DNA from: Craterostigma plantagineum
Taxonomy: Eukaryota > Streptophyta > Magnoliopsida > Lamiales > Linderniaceae
Length of the DNA stretch: 64,000 bases
NCBI GenBank assembly: GCA_027422505.1
Contig: JAPQWV010000050.1
Location: 186,001 to 250,000, forward strand
Direction: 5' to 3'
Shown: positions 1 through 13,000 of the stretch, piece after piece
Layout of the letters: each line of letters starts with the position of its first letter
Position numbering within the stretch: the first letter of the stretch is position 1
The notes under the pieces: generated by a model
The model's input: only the letters and a program-made list of their open reading frames with translations
Told to the model about the DNA's origin: nothing
Database searches by the model: none
Translations under genes and position numbers: made by a program

Positions 1-2653
1 TTCACCCCCAGCATCCCCGTCTGCTGATACTCTGGGTCGATGTAGCAGAAAGTTCCGGCGGCCGACGTCATCCTGTACTGCGTGATGCTGTCGTTGACCG
101 ACGGCGGGACCAGCCTGGCGAGGCCGACGTCGCTGATTTTGCTGACGAAGTTCCGATCTAGGAGGATGTTGGCGGGCTTTAGGTCGCGGTGGACCAAGGG
201 CTCGGGCTTCGTCTGGTGGAGGAAGAGGAGTCCGGCGCCTATCTCGGCGGCGATTCTGAACCTCGTTCGCCAGCTCAGCGGCGGAGTGTCGCCCTTGCGT
301 ACGAGGCGGTCCTCTAAGCTGCCGTTGGACATGTATTCGTAGACTAGGCAGCCGTACTCTGGGCAGGCTCCGAGGAGGAGGACCATGTTTGGGTGCCTTA
401 TGCAGCTTAGGATCTCCACCTGCGTTCATTACATTCTCCGTCGTTAGAAATGGGGTTAGCCCTAAAAAAAAATTTATTCAATAGATTGGTAATTATAGTA
501 AGCTGATGCATACCTCTTGTTGAAATTGCGATCTTCCTTGAGCAGCATCGGGCCGTAAAACCTTGACAGCTGCGGGCGTGTGGTCCAAATAGCACTTAAA
601 CACCGGCCCGTAACCTCCTTCGCCGATCTTATTTGATTTGGAGAAGTAATCGGTGGCGATTTCGATCTCCTCGATAGTATACCTTCTGTATCTGCAGTCG
701 CGAAAAGGTAGAGGGTTTCTAACTCTGTTCTTCTCCTTATTAGGATCTTTCAACGTATTCATCTCCGTGCTGATTCTCTTCCGAGCCTCGAGCTCGGCTA
801 CCCTATGAGCCGCCGCCTGGGCGTGATCGAATGTCGTACGAGGTTTGGGTTTTTCCTTCGCCGAACTATTCGCCGCCGCCGCCGCCGATGCTTCCTCTTG
901 GAGCCTTTCTTCTTCCAACCTCTTTTCCTCCTCCATTTTCCAGCGGTGGAGCTCCTTCGCCTTTTCCCTTGCTGAGAGTACTTCTTTGCACGCCGTGCTG
1001 TACATCTCCATCGTTCGCTGGAGTTCTTGCTTTAACCTTCTCATCTCTGCTTCTACTTCGTCCTATTTATGACGCATTGTTAGCTTCGTTTTATTTTATC
1101 AATCGATTGACATTTTTTTGGTAATGAAATGGATGGATCTCTTGTTGTAAGGGGGCTTACGATGGACTGTGATTGGGAGGAGGCAAACGCCTTGTCATTC
1201 TCAGGCGAAACGGAGAGCACAGAAGGCGGTGTTGTGGGGCCCGTTTGCCACGATTCGAGCCCGGGATTATCTATGTCTGATAAGCCCGAGAGCCGAGGAG
1301 GAGTGGGCCCGCCTTCGAAGCTCTCGACGGACATAGGCATCATCATGTCCATGCTTCTCCTCGAAGGGCTAATTAGTGATGATACGTCAATTTCGGGCGG
1401 AGACAGTTCGTACGATTTCCCATTCGGATCCTTACGGTTGGTATAATTCGTCCTGCAATAAGATTGCATGTTATGTCAACAACCTGTTGTTCGTTCGTCG
1501 AACGATATTTCTTGAAATCGATTGACTTCGTACTTGAAGAAACTTGCAGAGGCTTGTCTGGCGCGCGGCGAAGGTTCGCACGATCTCGAGTGTCCTGCGA
1601 TCATTCATGACGACGGGAAAATTTTCTTTAAAAAAAAAAGAAGAAGAATTTTGACCCGTAATTTTATTACGAAAAAGTTACGAACTTTGGGAGCTAGTGC
1701 GAGAGAGGAACGATGGATCTTGACTGTTGCTGCTAGCCCTGCTTCTCGATTGCATCATTATCTGCTGACGGAGTGGGCTAGGTGGGGGCGGGCGGGACCC
1801 GGCCCTCGTCGATGAAATCCTTCCCTTGTTGATTACGTATACTGTACAAAAATCGGGGGCACCCTTCACTACACTCCCTGGTACGTCTTTAGTCTTGAAC
1901 CTGTAAACCGAAGAAAGAACAGTAAACAAGGGACGAAGACATTTTTAGTCTTCAATGTTTGGGGTATGATCGTTTCTGATTTCCTATATTTCGATATGGT
2001 ACTTCTAGTCATTCAATGTTAGTGATTTTGGACCGTGTTACTTGGGAAGTTATGAGTAACTTCTTGCCTGAAAAAGCTGCTGCCTTTTGCTGTTGAGCCC
2101 ATAATCAAGACGTCGATAGCAGATAGCTTCAGAAAGTCGATGATGGCCCTCGGTACATCCGTGTCGTCCACTACAACCTCATAACACTGTATCTGTTGAT
2201 ATGTAAGAGAGAAAAAAAAACCGTTTGAGAATGTCGAGAAAATCATATTTATGTAAGAAGCTCGAAAAATGCTCACGTCTTTTCGGGTGCATAAGACACG
2301 AAAAGGTAGAAACAAGTCCTTTAGTTCGGGGTCCTCCAGAGCTCCGTGGTTTGCGGGCCCTATGCGAAAAACGAAGAGAGAAGGATTACGAGTTTCGATT
2401 CGTTGGCATGATTTAAGATGAATAACTATGAGAATGAAGAGAAAGATTTGATTTTCTTACAAGGGGAAGATAGTGCAGAAAATCCAGGCAAAGGCTTTCT
2501 GAGTCTAACGTGAAGGAGAATGACGGTTTGGCCCGCGGAAAGAACGTTGTCCACTGCCCATTTTAGTGCTGTTTGGCTCATCTTATCGCGGTCGATGGCC
2601 ACGGCGATTAGCCGAGGGGGTCTTTCGCTGTTATTTCCCGACGAGGCCCACAT
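1..2653 (-). CDS. USP-domain receptor-like cytoplasmic kinase (PUB51/52 type), partial
   Basis: Seven exons read on the minus strand: 2461-2653, 2277-2359, 2068-2192, 1682-1900, 1161-1452, 514-1062 and 1-419, the last running off the window. The N-terminus is a universal stress protein (USP) domain ([13 protein letters not shown], then the typical LPFR..CTRKDIQC and VLIMGS segments). A serine-rich linker and a charged coiled coil follow. The kinase domain shows the glycine loop [10 protein letters not shown], the AVK lysine, [18 protein letters not shown] (DVG in place of DFG, usual in this family) and [11 protein letters not shown]. Exon joins keep one frame throughout. In this family a C-terminal U-box E3 ligase domain often follows; here it would lie outside the window, so whether this is a PUB or a U-box-less RLCK-IX cannot be decided. 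Exon 3 ends with a GC donor (AG|GCAAG), a recognised minor splice class. The role is inferred from the family: cytosolic signalling kinase. Confidence 0.9.
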
Positions 2654-3092
2654 TTCTTCTTGTCTTCAAAATTGGTCCTTTTGTAATTTCCCTCAGAGTT
2701 TTTTCTGAGTGTTCTGATTGATGGCTTCAGATATTCTTCTTCAAGTCCAAAAACAAGAATCAGATGTTTTTGGTCTTTCCACGTGATGGTAGAATGAATT
2801 TCTATTTAGTCAAGAAACGTATCTGTTTTCCTTTTTCCAGTCAGATATGCATCAGAGGCATTAGAGAGAGGAGCTCCATATTTGGCGGGTATATCTGGTA
2901 ATTGTTGTCCGTATTTAGGTACTGTTGACTTGAATATTTTTCTTTACTTATCTATATTATATTTTTTTGTACATTCCATTTTATTGACACCTACACGCGA
3001 AATACCAGTTGTAAATATTATGGTGGCGGGTTTGATTCCACTACCGAAAACGGAGAATTCGAACTGGCAAATGACGTTTATGACGTTCCGCG
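2654..3092. other. Intergenic, kinase gene upstream region
   Basis: AT-rich sequence upstream of the kinase gene start at 2653. I see no convincing coding segment or repeat here; short ORFs are random. Confidence 0.5.
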
Positions 3093-3100
3093 ATGAGAAT

Positions 3101-3613
3101 TAGGGGTGTTCAAATTTCGGATAAAACCGAAAAAACATGCCGGAAGAACCGAACCGAAAACACCGGAACCGAAAATATCGGTTAATCATATGTAAAACCG
3201 AAAAACCGAAACGAAATTATCATACTACGTTAAAAATAGAAAAAAAAATTAAGATCATTGGTTTTTTCTCTCACAACGTAAACAACACTGTAAATATAAT
3301 TTCATCATTATACTTTTTTCATTTTTAAGTGAATGTTTTCCTCACCAATCAAATACTATTTCTCTTCCAAATAATTTGTAGCATCTTAATGTTTTTATAT
3401 TTTGATTAGATTTTGTTCCATTTTCATGTTTTTTTTTTGGACCTTTGAATTGTTTTTGCTACATGTCACGTTTCATAAATCTTCTTTGTTAATAACCATA
3501 AATTGTTTCATTAATTTTTAGCTCATAATATTTTTTGTTGGTATTGAATTTCTAACCGAAAAACGGAACAGAAATTTGAAAAAACCGAACCGAACGACCG
3601 ATGAACACCCCTA
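3101..3613. mobile_element. hAT-like non-autonomous element A (CGGTT-rich)
   Basis: Terminal inverted repeats TAGGGGTGTTCA and TGAACACCCCTA are flanked by 8-bp duplications, ATGAGAAT at 3093-3100 and GTGAGAAT at 3614-3621 (7 of 8 match). The outer parts are filled with repeated AACCGAAA/CGGTT motifs and the middle is AT-rich. There is no coding capacity. The 8-bp duplication and TAGGG-type ends fit the hAT superfamily. Confidence 0.8.
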
Positions 3614-3685
3614 GTGAGAATGACAAGTTATTATGTAAGGCTTTATTATTTTAGGTCCCGTAACTTATGGGTGTGGCATCATAGG

Positions 3686-4224
3686 TAGGGTTGCAAACGA
3701 ATCGATTTTTTTTGGTTCGATTCGCGATTCGATTAGAAATTTCAAGATTCGAATTCGAATATTTAGAATATGAATCCGAATAAGTTTTTGATTCGAGAAA
3801 TATTCGATTACGAATATGAAATCACAATATTCGATTCGAAAATTAATAGAATTATTCTATTCGAATAATTTAACTTAAAATATAGTATAATATATATTCA
3901 CATATAATAGTATATCATAACTCAATAAAACATTTAAACATAATATATTATAATTCAATATATGTTTAATTATAAATTATTATAATTCAATATATATTTT
4001 ATATATAATATTGTTTATATTTTATTCAAAAAAATAAAAAAAAATGACTTTAATACGAATATTCGATATTCGATTCGAATATTCGAGAAAATATTCGAAT
4101 TCGAATAAGAATCAATTTTATAATTCGATTAAATATTCGAATATTCGTATTCGTATTCGATTATTATCCGAATACGAATAGAATATTGCGGTATTCGACT
4201 CGATTCGATTCGTTTGCAACCCTA
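3686..4224. mobile_element. hAT-like non-autonomous element B (ATTCGAATA-rich)
   Basis: Inverted termini TAGGGTTGCAAACGAATCGA and its complement are flanked by a perfect 8-bp duplication ATCATAGG (3678-3685 and 4225-4232). Both ends are packed with ATTCGAATATTCG-type palindromic motifs around an AT-rich core. No ORF is present. Confidence 0.85.
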
Positions 4225-4269
4225 ATCATAGGGCCGCTAATTTAGGGTGTGACATTATAGGGACATTAA

Positions 4270-4830
4270 GTTTTAAAATCTGTAGACTACCCGATTTTTC
4301 CTCAAAATACATCACGTGCCATGCGTGACCGATTTTAATATCGAAAAACTGACGTGGCACTGGATAGATGACATGTCTGTTTTACAGGAATGCCAAGTCA
4401 TTAACATAATGCGACTTCGCGCCATGTCAGAAATTAATTAAAAACTAAAAGAAAAAACAAAAAGTAATTAAAATAATCAATTTTAGTTCCCTTCACAATC
4501 GACTGCAATTCAAAAAAGAAACCTTACGCCATATTTTTCGTGTAAGGGTGGATGCGATTGAAGACAGAGGGAGAACCTGTAGGTTCTTTTTTTCAATTGC
4601 AGTCGATTGTGAAGGGAACTAAAATTTGTTTTAATTACTTTTGTTTTTTTGGTTTTTTTAAATCAATTTCTGACATGGCGCCAAGTCGGATTATTCTATG
4701 ACGTGGCATTACTATAAACATGCATGTCATCTGCCCGGCGCTACGTCAGTTTTCCGGTATAAAAATCAGTCACGTGTGTGGCACCTGATGTAGTTTGGGA
4801 AAAATTCAGGTATAATGTTTGCGCTCATCA
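4270..4830. mobile_element. Foldback MITE with long inverted arms
   Basis: The left and right halves are inverted copies of each other. For example, the block around 4486-4511 (AGTTCCCTTCACAATCGACT) recurs in reverse complement at about 4593-4618, and the GACGTGGC and GCCATGTCAGAAATT segments are mirrored. Arms are about 250 bp with moderate divergence. Exact ends and target duplication are not resolved, so the limits are approximate. Confidence 0.65.
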
Positions 4831-5334
4831 GCATCGACGGAAGATTTGTAGTCTACGACATTTGTTTCTATTAGCCACATCGTTGTGGAGTTTTAAATTC
4901 GACTTGCAGTACGAATTCAAACCTTAGTTGGTATTTAGAATAATTTTATGAATTCGGTTCTTAGGTCATATCTTGAAGTGTGGTTTTTGGTTGTGCTACT
5001 AGTTTTGCGGATGTCACTAGGGGAACACTTACGGCTGCTTTGCCATGTAGTTATCTTTGATGAATGAGATAATAAGCTTTTGTTGGATGAAGAGAAGATA
5101 GCAGTATAAAACTGGAATATATTTGAGTATCCAACACTAAGGAACATGCAATTAGTGAATGCCGTATATTATCTACCCAAAGAAAAGTGATAGGTTGTGA
5201 TAAAAAACGCATAATAACGAAAACCCCCTCTCTTTTTAGTTTTTTCTGTCAAAGTATATTTGCAACTGTCCTATTTTTAACCGAAATTTGGTGGAAAATG
5301 CCTAATTACTAACATAAATAATATTAAAAAAACA

Positions 5335-5582
5335 TCTATCTATTTTATTAAGGGAGATCATCTAGAGTAACTGCTCTCCCGATTAATTGGTTATGTCAAT
5401 TACCATAATTATGACTTCACCCTTAATTTAAAATTCTTCCAAATAACATCAATTTTTATATATTTATAAATAATATAAATTTAAACTTAATATTATAACT
5501 TCAACTACAAAAATCACTTAAAATATAAGTTAATATTATATCATCACGTAGTCACACACATCAAGTGTGCAAGAAATACTAG
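5335..5582 (+). mobile_element. Small Helitron-like element
   Basis: It starts with TCTATCTATTTTATTAAGG, similar to plant Helitron 5' ends. It ends with a small hairpin (CACACATCAAGTGTG) about 9 bases before CTAG. The flanking bases are A at 5334 and T at 5583, as expected for Helitron insertion between A and T. It has no coding capacity. The call is from the termini only. Confidence 0.55.
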
Positions 5583-5676
5583 TTTCCGTAACAACTAAGA
5601 TCAGCACACCAACAAATTAACATATAAAAGAAAATCAACAACAAACGAGAGATAGCTGAAAACAATTCATTCCAAT

Positions 5677-6289
5677 TAGGGGTGTGCGTGGTGCGGTTTG
5701 AACGGTTTTTTTTTTTACCAATTCCACACCAAACCGCTATATGCGGTCTTTCGAGAAAAGATTCTTAAATTGCGGTTTTAAAATCAAACCACTCATGCGA
5801 GTATTGAGCGGTTTGGACGGTTGCGGTGTGTTTAGCGGTTTTTAACTTATTGGAAATACTTATATTAGTGAAGTCAACAAAGACATACTACTATATGGAA
5901 CCAAAGTATTAAAAAGTATCAAATCATAATTTATGAGCTTATTTGAACTTTGAAAAATAATTGCTCGAATTTTTATTAAGTATTTGAGTCTCCATATTTA
6001 ACCCTAATATATTGGGTTTTCATTCCTAATAAAAAATAATTTTTCTTAATTGAAAAATGGAATTTATATATACTAAATAGTAAATATATGATTCATAAAA
6101 TAAAATTAAATATAATTGCACGAAAAATTTGCACTAGTAGTGCGGTTTGTACCACAAATCCACACCGAATACTCTGGTGCGGTTTCGAACATAAAATTGC
6201 ACTGCGGTTTAGAGGTTATTGTCGTCTACGGTGTTGTTCGGTGCGTTGCGGGCGGTGCGGGCGGTTTTTTAAAATCGTTGCACTCCCTA
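5677..6289. mobile_element. hAT-like non-autonomous element C (GCGGTTT-rich)
   Basis: Termini are TAGGGGTGTGCGTGG on the left and the complement-type GTTGCACTCCCTA on the right. A perfect 8-bp duplication ATTCCAAT flanks them (5669-5676 and 6290-6297). GCGGTTTGAACGG and GTGCGGTTT motifs are reiterated in both subterminal regions. The ORF at 6088-6465 crosses the right end and is not considered a gene. Confidence 0.85.
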
Positions 6290-6454
6290 ATTCCAATATC
6301 TATTCAACTTTCTATATAACCGTAGACTTACAAAATATTCAATATTACATAATCGAAATAAATATACCTCCCAGTTACGTATTAGTTTCATTAGGAAAAT
6401 TGGAGCGAAAGAGTGTCCCATGTCTTAATCGATATTTCTTCTCCTTTTTTAGTG

Positions 6455-7317
6455 GGGGTTTTTAATAAAATAACAAAAAAAAAATATAAAGCATTAACAA
6501 AATAATTAAGAAATCAAAACCATTAATAAAATAGAGATTTTCGTAACCTTGTTTTACGAATTAGTAACTCGTAATAACATTATACGAGTTACTTGTCCAT
6601 GTGGCATAATGACTCATATCAAGTAACTCGTACTTAAAAGATACGAGTTACTTCTCTCTTGTTTTTCTTTTTTCTTTTTTCTTTTTGTTTTTACCTTTTT
6701 TTTATTAATTTATATAATTCACCAAATCATAAAATCGTCATTATTTCATGTGATTTACATAATAAAAATCAGCAAACGCATCTAATTTATTGTTTGTTTT
6801 GCTACGATTAAATGATATGCATATCTTATATTTTCAAATATCGGAAATATTTACTTATTTATTTATCTTATTGTTTGTTTCAAGAATTCCTAACCTTATA
6901 AAAATAATTATATATTTTTGATATTCGAAAAATATAAGAAATGCATATCATTTTAATCGTAGCGAAACAAACAATAAATTAGATGCTTTTGTTGATTTTT
7001 ATTAGGTAAATCACATAAACTAATGATGATTTTATAATTTGGTGGATTTTATAATTAATAAATATAAAATAAGGTAAAAACAAAAAAAAAAATAAAAAGA
7101 AAAACAAAAGAGAAGTAACTCGTATCTTTTAAGTACGAGTTACTTGAAATGAGTCATCTCCACGCACTCCACCGTGGACAAGTAACTCGTAAATTGTTAT
7201 TACGAGTTACTAACTCGTATAAATATGATACGAAAATCTCTATTTTATTAATGGTTTTGATTTCTTAATTATTTTGTTAATGTTTTATAATTTTTTTATT
7301 ATTTTATTAAAAACCCC
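6455..7317. mobile_element. Foldback MITE, 9-bp duplication (Mutator-like)
   Basis: This is an almost complete palindrome of about 860 bp. It begins GGGGTTTTTAATAAAATAA and ends with the inverse (TTATTTTATTAAAAACCCC). The flanking direct repeat is TTTTTAGTG (6446-6454 and 7318-7326), 9 bp, as in Mutator-like elements. Each arm contains several copies of AAGTAACTCGTA/TACGAGTTAC. No ORF is present. Confidence 0.8.
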
Positions 7318-7326
7318 TTTTTAGTG

Positions 7327-8625
7327 AGTAACGATTCATGAAAATGCCTAGTCATTAAGTGGATGTTCTAATATGCTTTTATTTAGGAATATGCTTGTCC
7401 CCAATAAAATTAACATATATTAATCTAGTCGGAAATCACTAGTACTTAGTGCTAGTTAAAGGGCACCCATCTTGTACTGTATTTCAATTTCAAGAAATTG
7501 CCATTGTTTTCCACCCACTCATACTCCCACCAATGAAAGATTAATATTTATAGATCTTAAGATATTAAATGTGATGATTAAGGTTGTAGACAAGTTTATT
7601 TCCAACTATTAAGTTTCGGAAAGATAAGAAGCATAAATGGATTCATTATCATCGTCAATTCAGATTATCAAGATAAAGTTATACTTGAATTGAATCTTCC
7701 CATATCAATTGTGATCATCCGTCTCATCGGTTGTTTGATATGCTCAAATTCTCCAACTTTCTTTTAAATGGGGCAAATGAAAAATTCTGGTCCATCAATT
7801 TCGGATCACTATATTGAATAATTAGAAAAATAGTTCACAAACTCATATATTAGAAAAAAGATTAATTTTCTAACAATTTTCTACAAAATACGTCCGAAAA
7901 TCATATTTATATGTTGTCTTGGAATATTTCGACTCACTCTCAACTTAGTATTTATATGTTCTCTTGGAATATTTGCGACTCACTCCCAAATTAGTATGTA
8001 ATTTTATGTCTCGTTTTTTTACTTCTTACATGAGCTATTTTACATTTAATTTCATAATTAATCAAATTCTTCTTTTTATATACTTATAAATATTGATGAT
8101 GAAATTTAATATATTTCTACTAAATATTCAAATAAAACCAATATGATACATTTATATATCGACACACATTCGAGAGTGTGTAAAAAATACCAGTATATAT
8201 AATTCGTCGGTGCCATTGTGTATTTCATTTTATCTTCAACCTATGGTATTAGAGAAAAACTACCTTTTTCCCCTTAAATAAACTCGCACACGACACGACA
8301 ATTCAGCACGCATTAAGATGCTAACAATGAAATCCACATGATCAGACAACGTATGTCCCATGCTCTATATTTTAATAAAGTGGTGCATTCTTTTTTTCCG
8401 CGTCACCCCCTTTTTTTCCCTTGTAAATTGCATGTCGCAAGAAAACAAGTCTACGTTCATTTCTTCCACTCGTCCCCTTTCCTCTGTATCTTCTTACATA
8501 CATTGAAACATAATATGAATAAATAGGCCTCAACAACAACATAACTTCCACTTATTCTAACCAAGTTAACATCTCATCATAGGATTGTGGGAGAATAAAG
8601 CTTCGGACACACACACACACATACA
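7327..8625. other. Intergenic, DUF599 gene upstream region
   Basis: AT-rich sequence without a supportable gene. Around 8165-8195 a small hairpin (CACACATTCGAGAGTGTG) followed by AAAAAATACCAG resembles a decayed Helitron 3' end. A short CA run just before 8626 lies in the presumed 5' UTR of the next gene. Confidence 0.4.
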
Positions 8626-8985
8626 ATGGAGTGGAAGAGATGCTACTTAGACTTGTTGCTTGTGCCATGGGGCTTGCTCATATGCATGGGATATCACTTG
8701 TTTTTATGGTACAAGGTAAGAACACAACCTCTCACTACTATCATCGGAACTAACTCTCGCGGCCGTAGATTATGGGTTTCCGCAATTATGAAGGTAATAA
8801 CTCACTCTCTTTCCTTCTTACTCAATAGATAATTAAGTTATTTCACTTATTCCCATCCTTGTAAGATTTTCCATAAACTAGTTATTTCTTATAATTTGAT
8901 GTACATATATATAGAAAAATAATATATTAATTAATGTACGTCAACATTTGATATAAGTTGTAGCCAAGAACTTTCTGGGGTTTAG

Positions 8986-9053
<68 letters not shown>

Positions 9054-9774
9054 CTTGTTGTTGTGGGATCAGATGTGGATATTACATGAATCATAGTTTA
9101 TTCAACAACAAATCATCTGAGCTTCTTTTTTTTTTCCCATCATTTTCAAGGACAACGACAAAAAGAACATCTTAGCGGTTCAAACACTGCGAAACACAAT
9201 AATGGGGTCGACACTAATGGCTACTACATCCATCCTCCTATGCGCTGGCCTAGCAGCCGTAGTAAGCAGCACTTACACCATAAAGAAGCCATTGAACGAC
9301 GCCGTTTATGGGGCCCAAGGAGAGCTCATAGTTGCCCTAAAATACGTGACCATACTCCTCATATTCCTCTTCTCTTTCATATGCCACTCCTTGTCCATAC
9401 GCTTCGTCAACCAAGTCAACTTCCTCATCAACTGCCCAAGATCATCGGACAACAGCATTATTATTACCGAAGAAGGTAGCTATGAAGGGGGGACGACGAT
9501 GATCTCTTTGTTTGGGGATGAAGATGAGTATGTCTATGAGCTTTTGGAGAGAGGGTTTATGTTGAACACCGTTGGGAATAGGCTGTTCTACGCTGCTCTT
9601 CCAATGCTTCTATGGATATTTGGGCCCGTTTTGGTGTTCTTGTGTGAGGTGGCTATGGTGCCTTTGATGTATAACTTGGATTTCGTGTTTGGTTGTGGGG
9701 AAAAGAACGTGAAGAAGAAGACGAATATGATATGTAATAATAATATCATTGGTGGAGATGCGTCTAACGTTTGA
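8626..9774 (+). CDS. DUF599 family membrane protein
   Basis: Two exons, 8626-8793 and 9151-9774, give a 263-residue protein. The intron starts GTAATA and ends TTTTCAAG. The sequence follows the plant DUF599 pattern: a hydrophobic segment near residues 10-28 (LLLVPWGLLICMGYHLFL), then VRTQPLTTIIGTNSRGRR, NILAVQTLRNTIMGSTLMAT, a second membrane segment, LIVALKYVTILLIFLFSF, and a C-terminal ALPMLLWIFGPVLVFL segment. About four membrane spans are visible. The function of this family is not established, so only an integral membrane role is claimed. The intron carries a long GA microsatellite. The LINE begins about 170 bp downstream of the stop codon and may affect the 3' UTR. Confidence 0.9.
8988..9050. 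repeat. (GA)n microsatellite
   Basis: An uninterrupted GA/AG dinucleotide run of about 63 bp inside the single intron of the DUF599 gene. Confidence 0.95.
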
Positions 9775-10056
9775 TTAGTGGATTATTACTTATGTCGTGT
9801 CAATGAGTCACGTATTATTACTTAAAAAGAGTGTTTCGCTTAGGTAATGGGAATCGTGAGTTACAAAGTCGTGTCAAATATGTTATAGTTATCAGTTATC
9901 ATTGTAGGGCACTTACGTCCTACTTATCTAAGCTTCTTTTTTTTTTTTGGTAGAATGATTATATTCATTTACCACAAAGCACAGTACACAATTTGCAATT
10001 GTTTATCCAGTTACACCATATCACCAAGAGAAGACTAAAAAAACACGCATGATCAA

Positions 10057-13000
10057 TTATAGCAGAATCCTTATTCTACACTCCATCTCTTGCAAAATCA
10101 TGTGTGCAAGTTGATCCACCGAACAAGAGCCCACTTCATGGACTCTGCAGTTTCGCTCCCTCCAAATGTGATACATCACCGAAGCAAAGTACGCAATACT
10201 GATACGAAATTTCCTCTGTTTCTTCCCCCCCACATGCAAGAACCAGTTAATTAGCTCATCAAATGTTTGGAGGGAGACATTCAGCTGAAGCCATCCAGCA
10301 ATTCTCACTAACAGCTGCTGGCTGAATTGACACTCTAGGAAGAGATGTTCAACAGTTTCTTCAACTTCTCCACACAACCGACAGGTTGTATTTGCTATTG
10401 CCATACCCCAATTAGCTAATCTGTCAAATGTAAGCATCCTTTTTTGTACCATAAGCCAGATCAAAAGTGAATGCTTAGGAATATTGAATCTATTCCAAAT
10501 AGCCTTGCTCAGATAGAAAGTTGGCAGGGATCCTTTGAGCCAGTTGTAGCCAGAGCTAACCGTGTATTTACCATCTTTAGCTGGTGCCCAGAGTTTCCCC
10601 ACATAGCCCTCGCGAAATCGCTCCTTAATCTTTTGTAGTCTCTTCCAATGCCAATTAGAATCTGTCGCAGGATAATAGTCCCAGAAGTTGACACCTTTCA
10701 GATAGATAGTATTAACCCATTTGATCCACAAAGATTCAGTGTCCAATACGATATCCCATATCTGTTTCCCAGCCAATGCAATGTTCCAAGTACCGCAGTC
10801 TTTAATATTTAACCCCCCTTGTCTCTTTGGTCGACAGATCTGATCCCAGCTAACAAGAGCCACAACCTTTCCATTCCTTTTCTGTCCCCACAGAAATTCC
10901 TTACACACTCTATCAATCTCTTTTGAAACTGCTTTGGGAAGTAGAAAAATGGATCCCCAAAACCCATGGGTGGCTAGGAGGATCGAATTGATCAAACAGA
11001 CTTTGCCAGCATATGAGAGATTTCGTGAAGTCCAACATCTAATCCTCGCAGTAATCTTCTCCACTAGCGCTTGGCAATCACTCCTACTCCATTTGTTGGG
11101 AGAAATTGGCACACCTAGGTATCTCATGGGATACCTCCCAACCTGAAAACCCGTGAGCTGCAGGATTTGGTCTTTGATCCTGGGAGAAATACCAGCAAGA
11201 AAGATGTTAGATTTCTGACTGTTGACTTCCAATCCAGAAACAAGTCTGAAATGCTCCAGTTCCCTCTTGATTACTCGGACAGCCCCAAGATTTCCTTTGC
11301 AGAATAGCATTAAGTCATCAGCAAAGCATAGATTTACCAATTTGAGCTGCTTGCACAGGGGATGAAATCTAAACTGGGGGTCTTTGGTTGCCAGTTGGAG
11401 CTTCCTAGTGAAATATTCCATCGTGATTACAAACAGTAGGGGGGAAATAGGATCCCCTTGTCTTATGCCCCTAGCTGCTTTAAAGTACCCTGTCTGTGAC
11501 CCATTCAAGGCGATGCAGTAGGAAACTGTATGGACACATTCCTTTATCCATGAAATGAACTTACTGGGAAAATTCAACAGAGTAAGCCAGCTACTGAGAA
11601 ACCCCCAATCCAGTGTGTCATAGGCCTTTTTGATGTCAATTTTCATAAGGACTCTCGCTGAAGCACTCTTTCTGTTATATAGCCGAAGTAGATCCTGGCA
11701 TAGCAGAATGTTGTGAACTATCGATCTTCCCTCCACAAAAGCGTTTTGGTTAGCATGGATAATTTTAGGCAGTAGGGGTTTGAGCCTAGCACACAACAGC
11801 TTAGAAATGCACTTGTAAACTGTGTTACAACAAGCAATAGGTCGAAATTCCTGAGCTGAAGTGGGATTATCAGTCTTGGGAATGAGACAGAGTACGGTTT
11901 TGTTCAAGTTTGGGTATAACTTGCCTGTACTGAAAAATTCCATGATGGCATCCGTAACATGCTCACCAACTACATCCCATGAATGATTAAAAAAGCCACT
12001 ATTGTAGCCATCAGGCCCCGGAGCAGTATCCTCATGGATGGTCTTCATTACTGCTTGGATGGCCTTGCGCTCAAATGGTTGAATAAGTGACATCTGATCC
12101 TCAAGGCTAAGACTATAACCTTCCTTCACGGCTGCCTGATCAATGTTCTGCAGGCCCTGGCTTTTCTTCCCGAGCATTTCCTTATAGTACTCCACAAAGT
12201 GTCTTTGGATATCCTCCTGTACCACAATAGACTTCCCATCTCTATCTGAGATAGAAAGGATTCTGTTCTTATAGGACCTCACTTTAAGCACAGCGTGGAA
12301 ATAGGCTGAGTTCTGGTCACCTCCCTTCAGCCACCTGGTCTTAGCTTTTTGCTTAAGGAACTTCACATTAGCTACGCTCAGGAATTTGTATTCCAGCCTA
12401 ATTCGAGCCTCTTCCTCCAACAAGGTTGCATTCATAGGGTCTGTATGGAGGGCTGCTTGGCATTCCTCTAGCAGGCTTTTAACAACTGCTGTTCTCGCCT
12501 CTATATTAGCAAATTTCGCTTTGTTTAAAGCTTTGAGGGGTCCTCGCAGGGCCTGCAGATTACTACACAGATTCTTCATGCTTGAACCGTTCTGTTTAGA
12601 CCAATGCAGTTCCACAGTATTATGAAACTCTGGGATCAGACACCACATATTAAAGAATTTGAAAGGCTTTCGCTGAGCAGTTTTGACTCCTAAATCCCTC
12701 AGCAGAATAGGTGTATGGTCAGATACACCTTCCTGCAAATAGGAAGCTGCATAGTCATGGAATCTGGAGATCCAAGCCATGTTAGCTAAGGCCCAATCTA
12801 TCCTGCACCAAATCCTCTTATCTTGCATCTGTTTATTTGACCATGTAAAGTAGCAACCATTACGTTTGATTTCCTCCAACTGACAGTAATGTACGCAGTG
12901 ATTAAAACCAGAAAACTCATTGGAATGGATAGGAGCACCTCCCACTCTGTCCTCAAATCCTCTAATATTGTTAAAGTCGCCCCAAACCAGCCACGGGTCC

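Noticed and set aside
6088..6465. 125-codon ORF
   Set aside because: Crosses the right boundary of a hAT-like element and is composed of its GCGGTT repeats.
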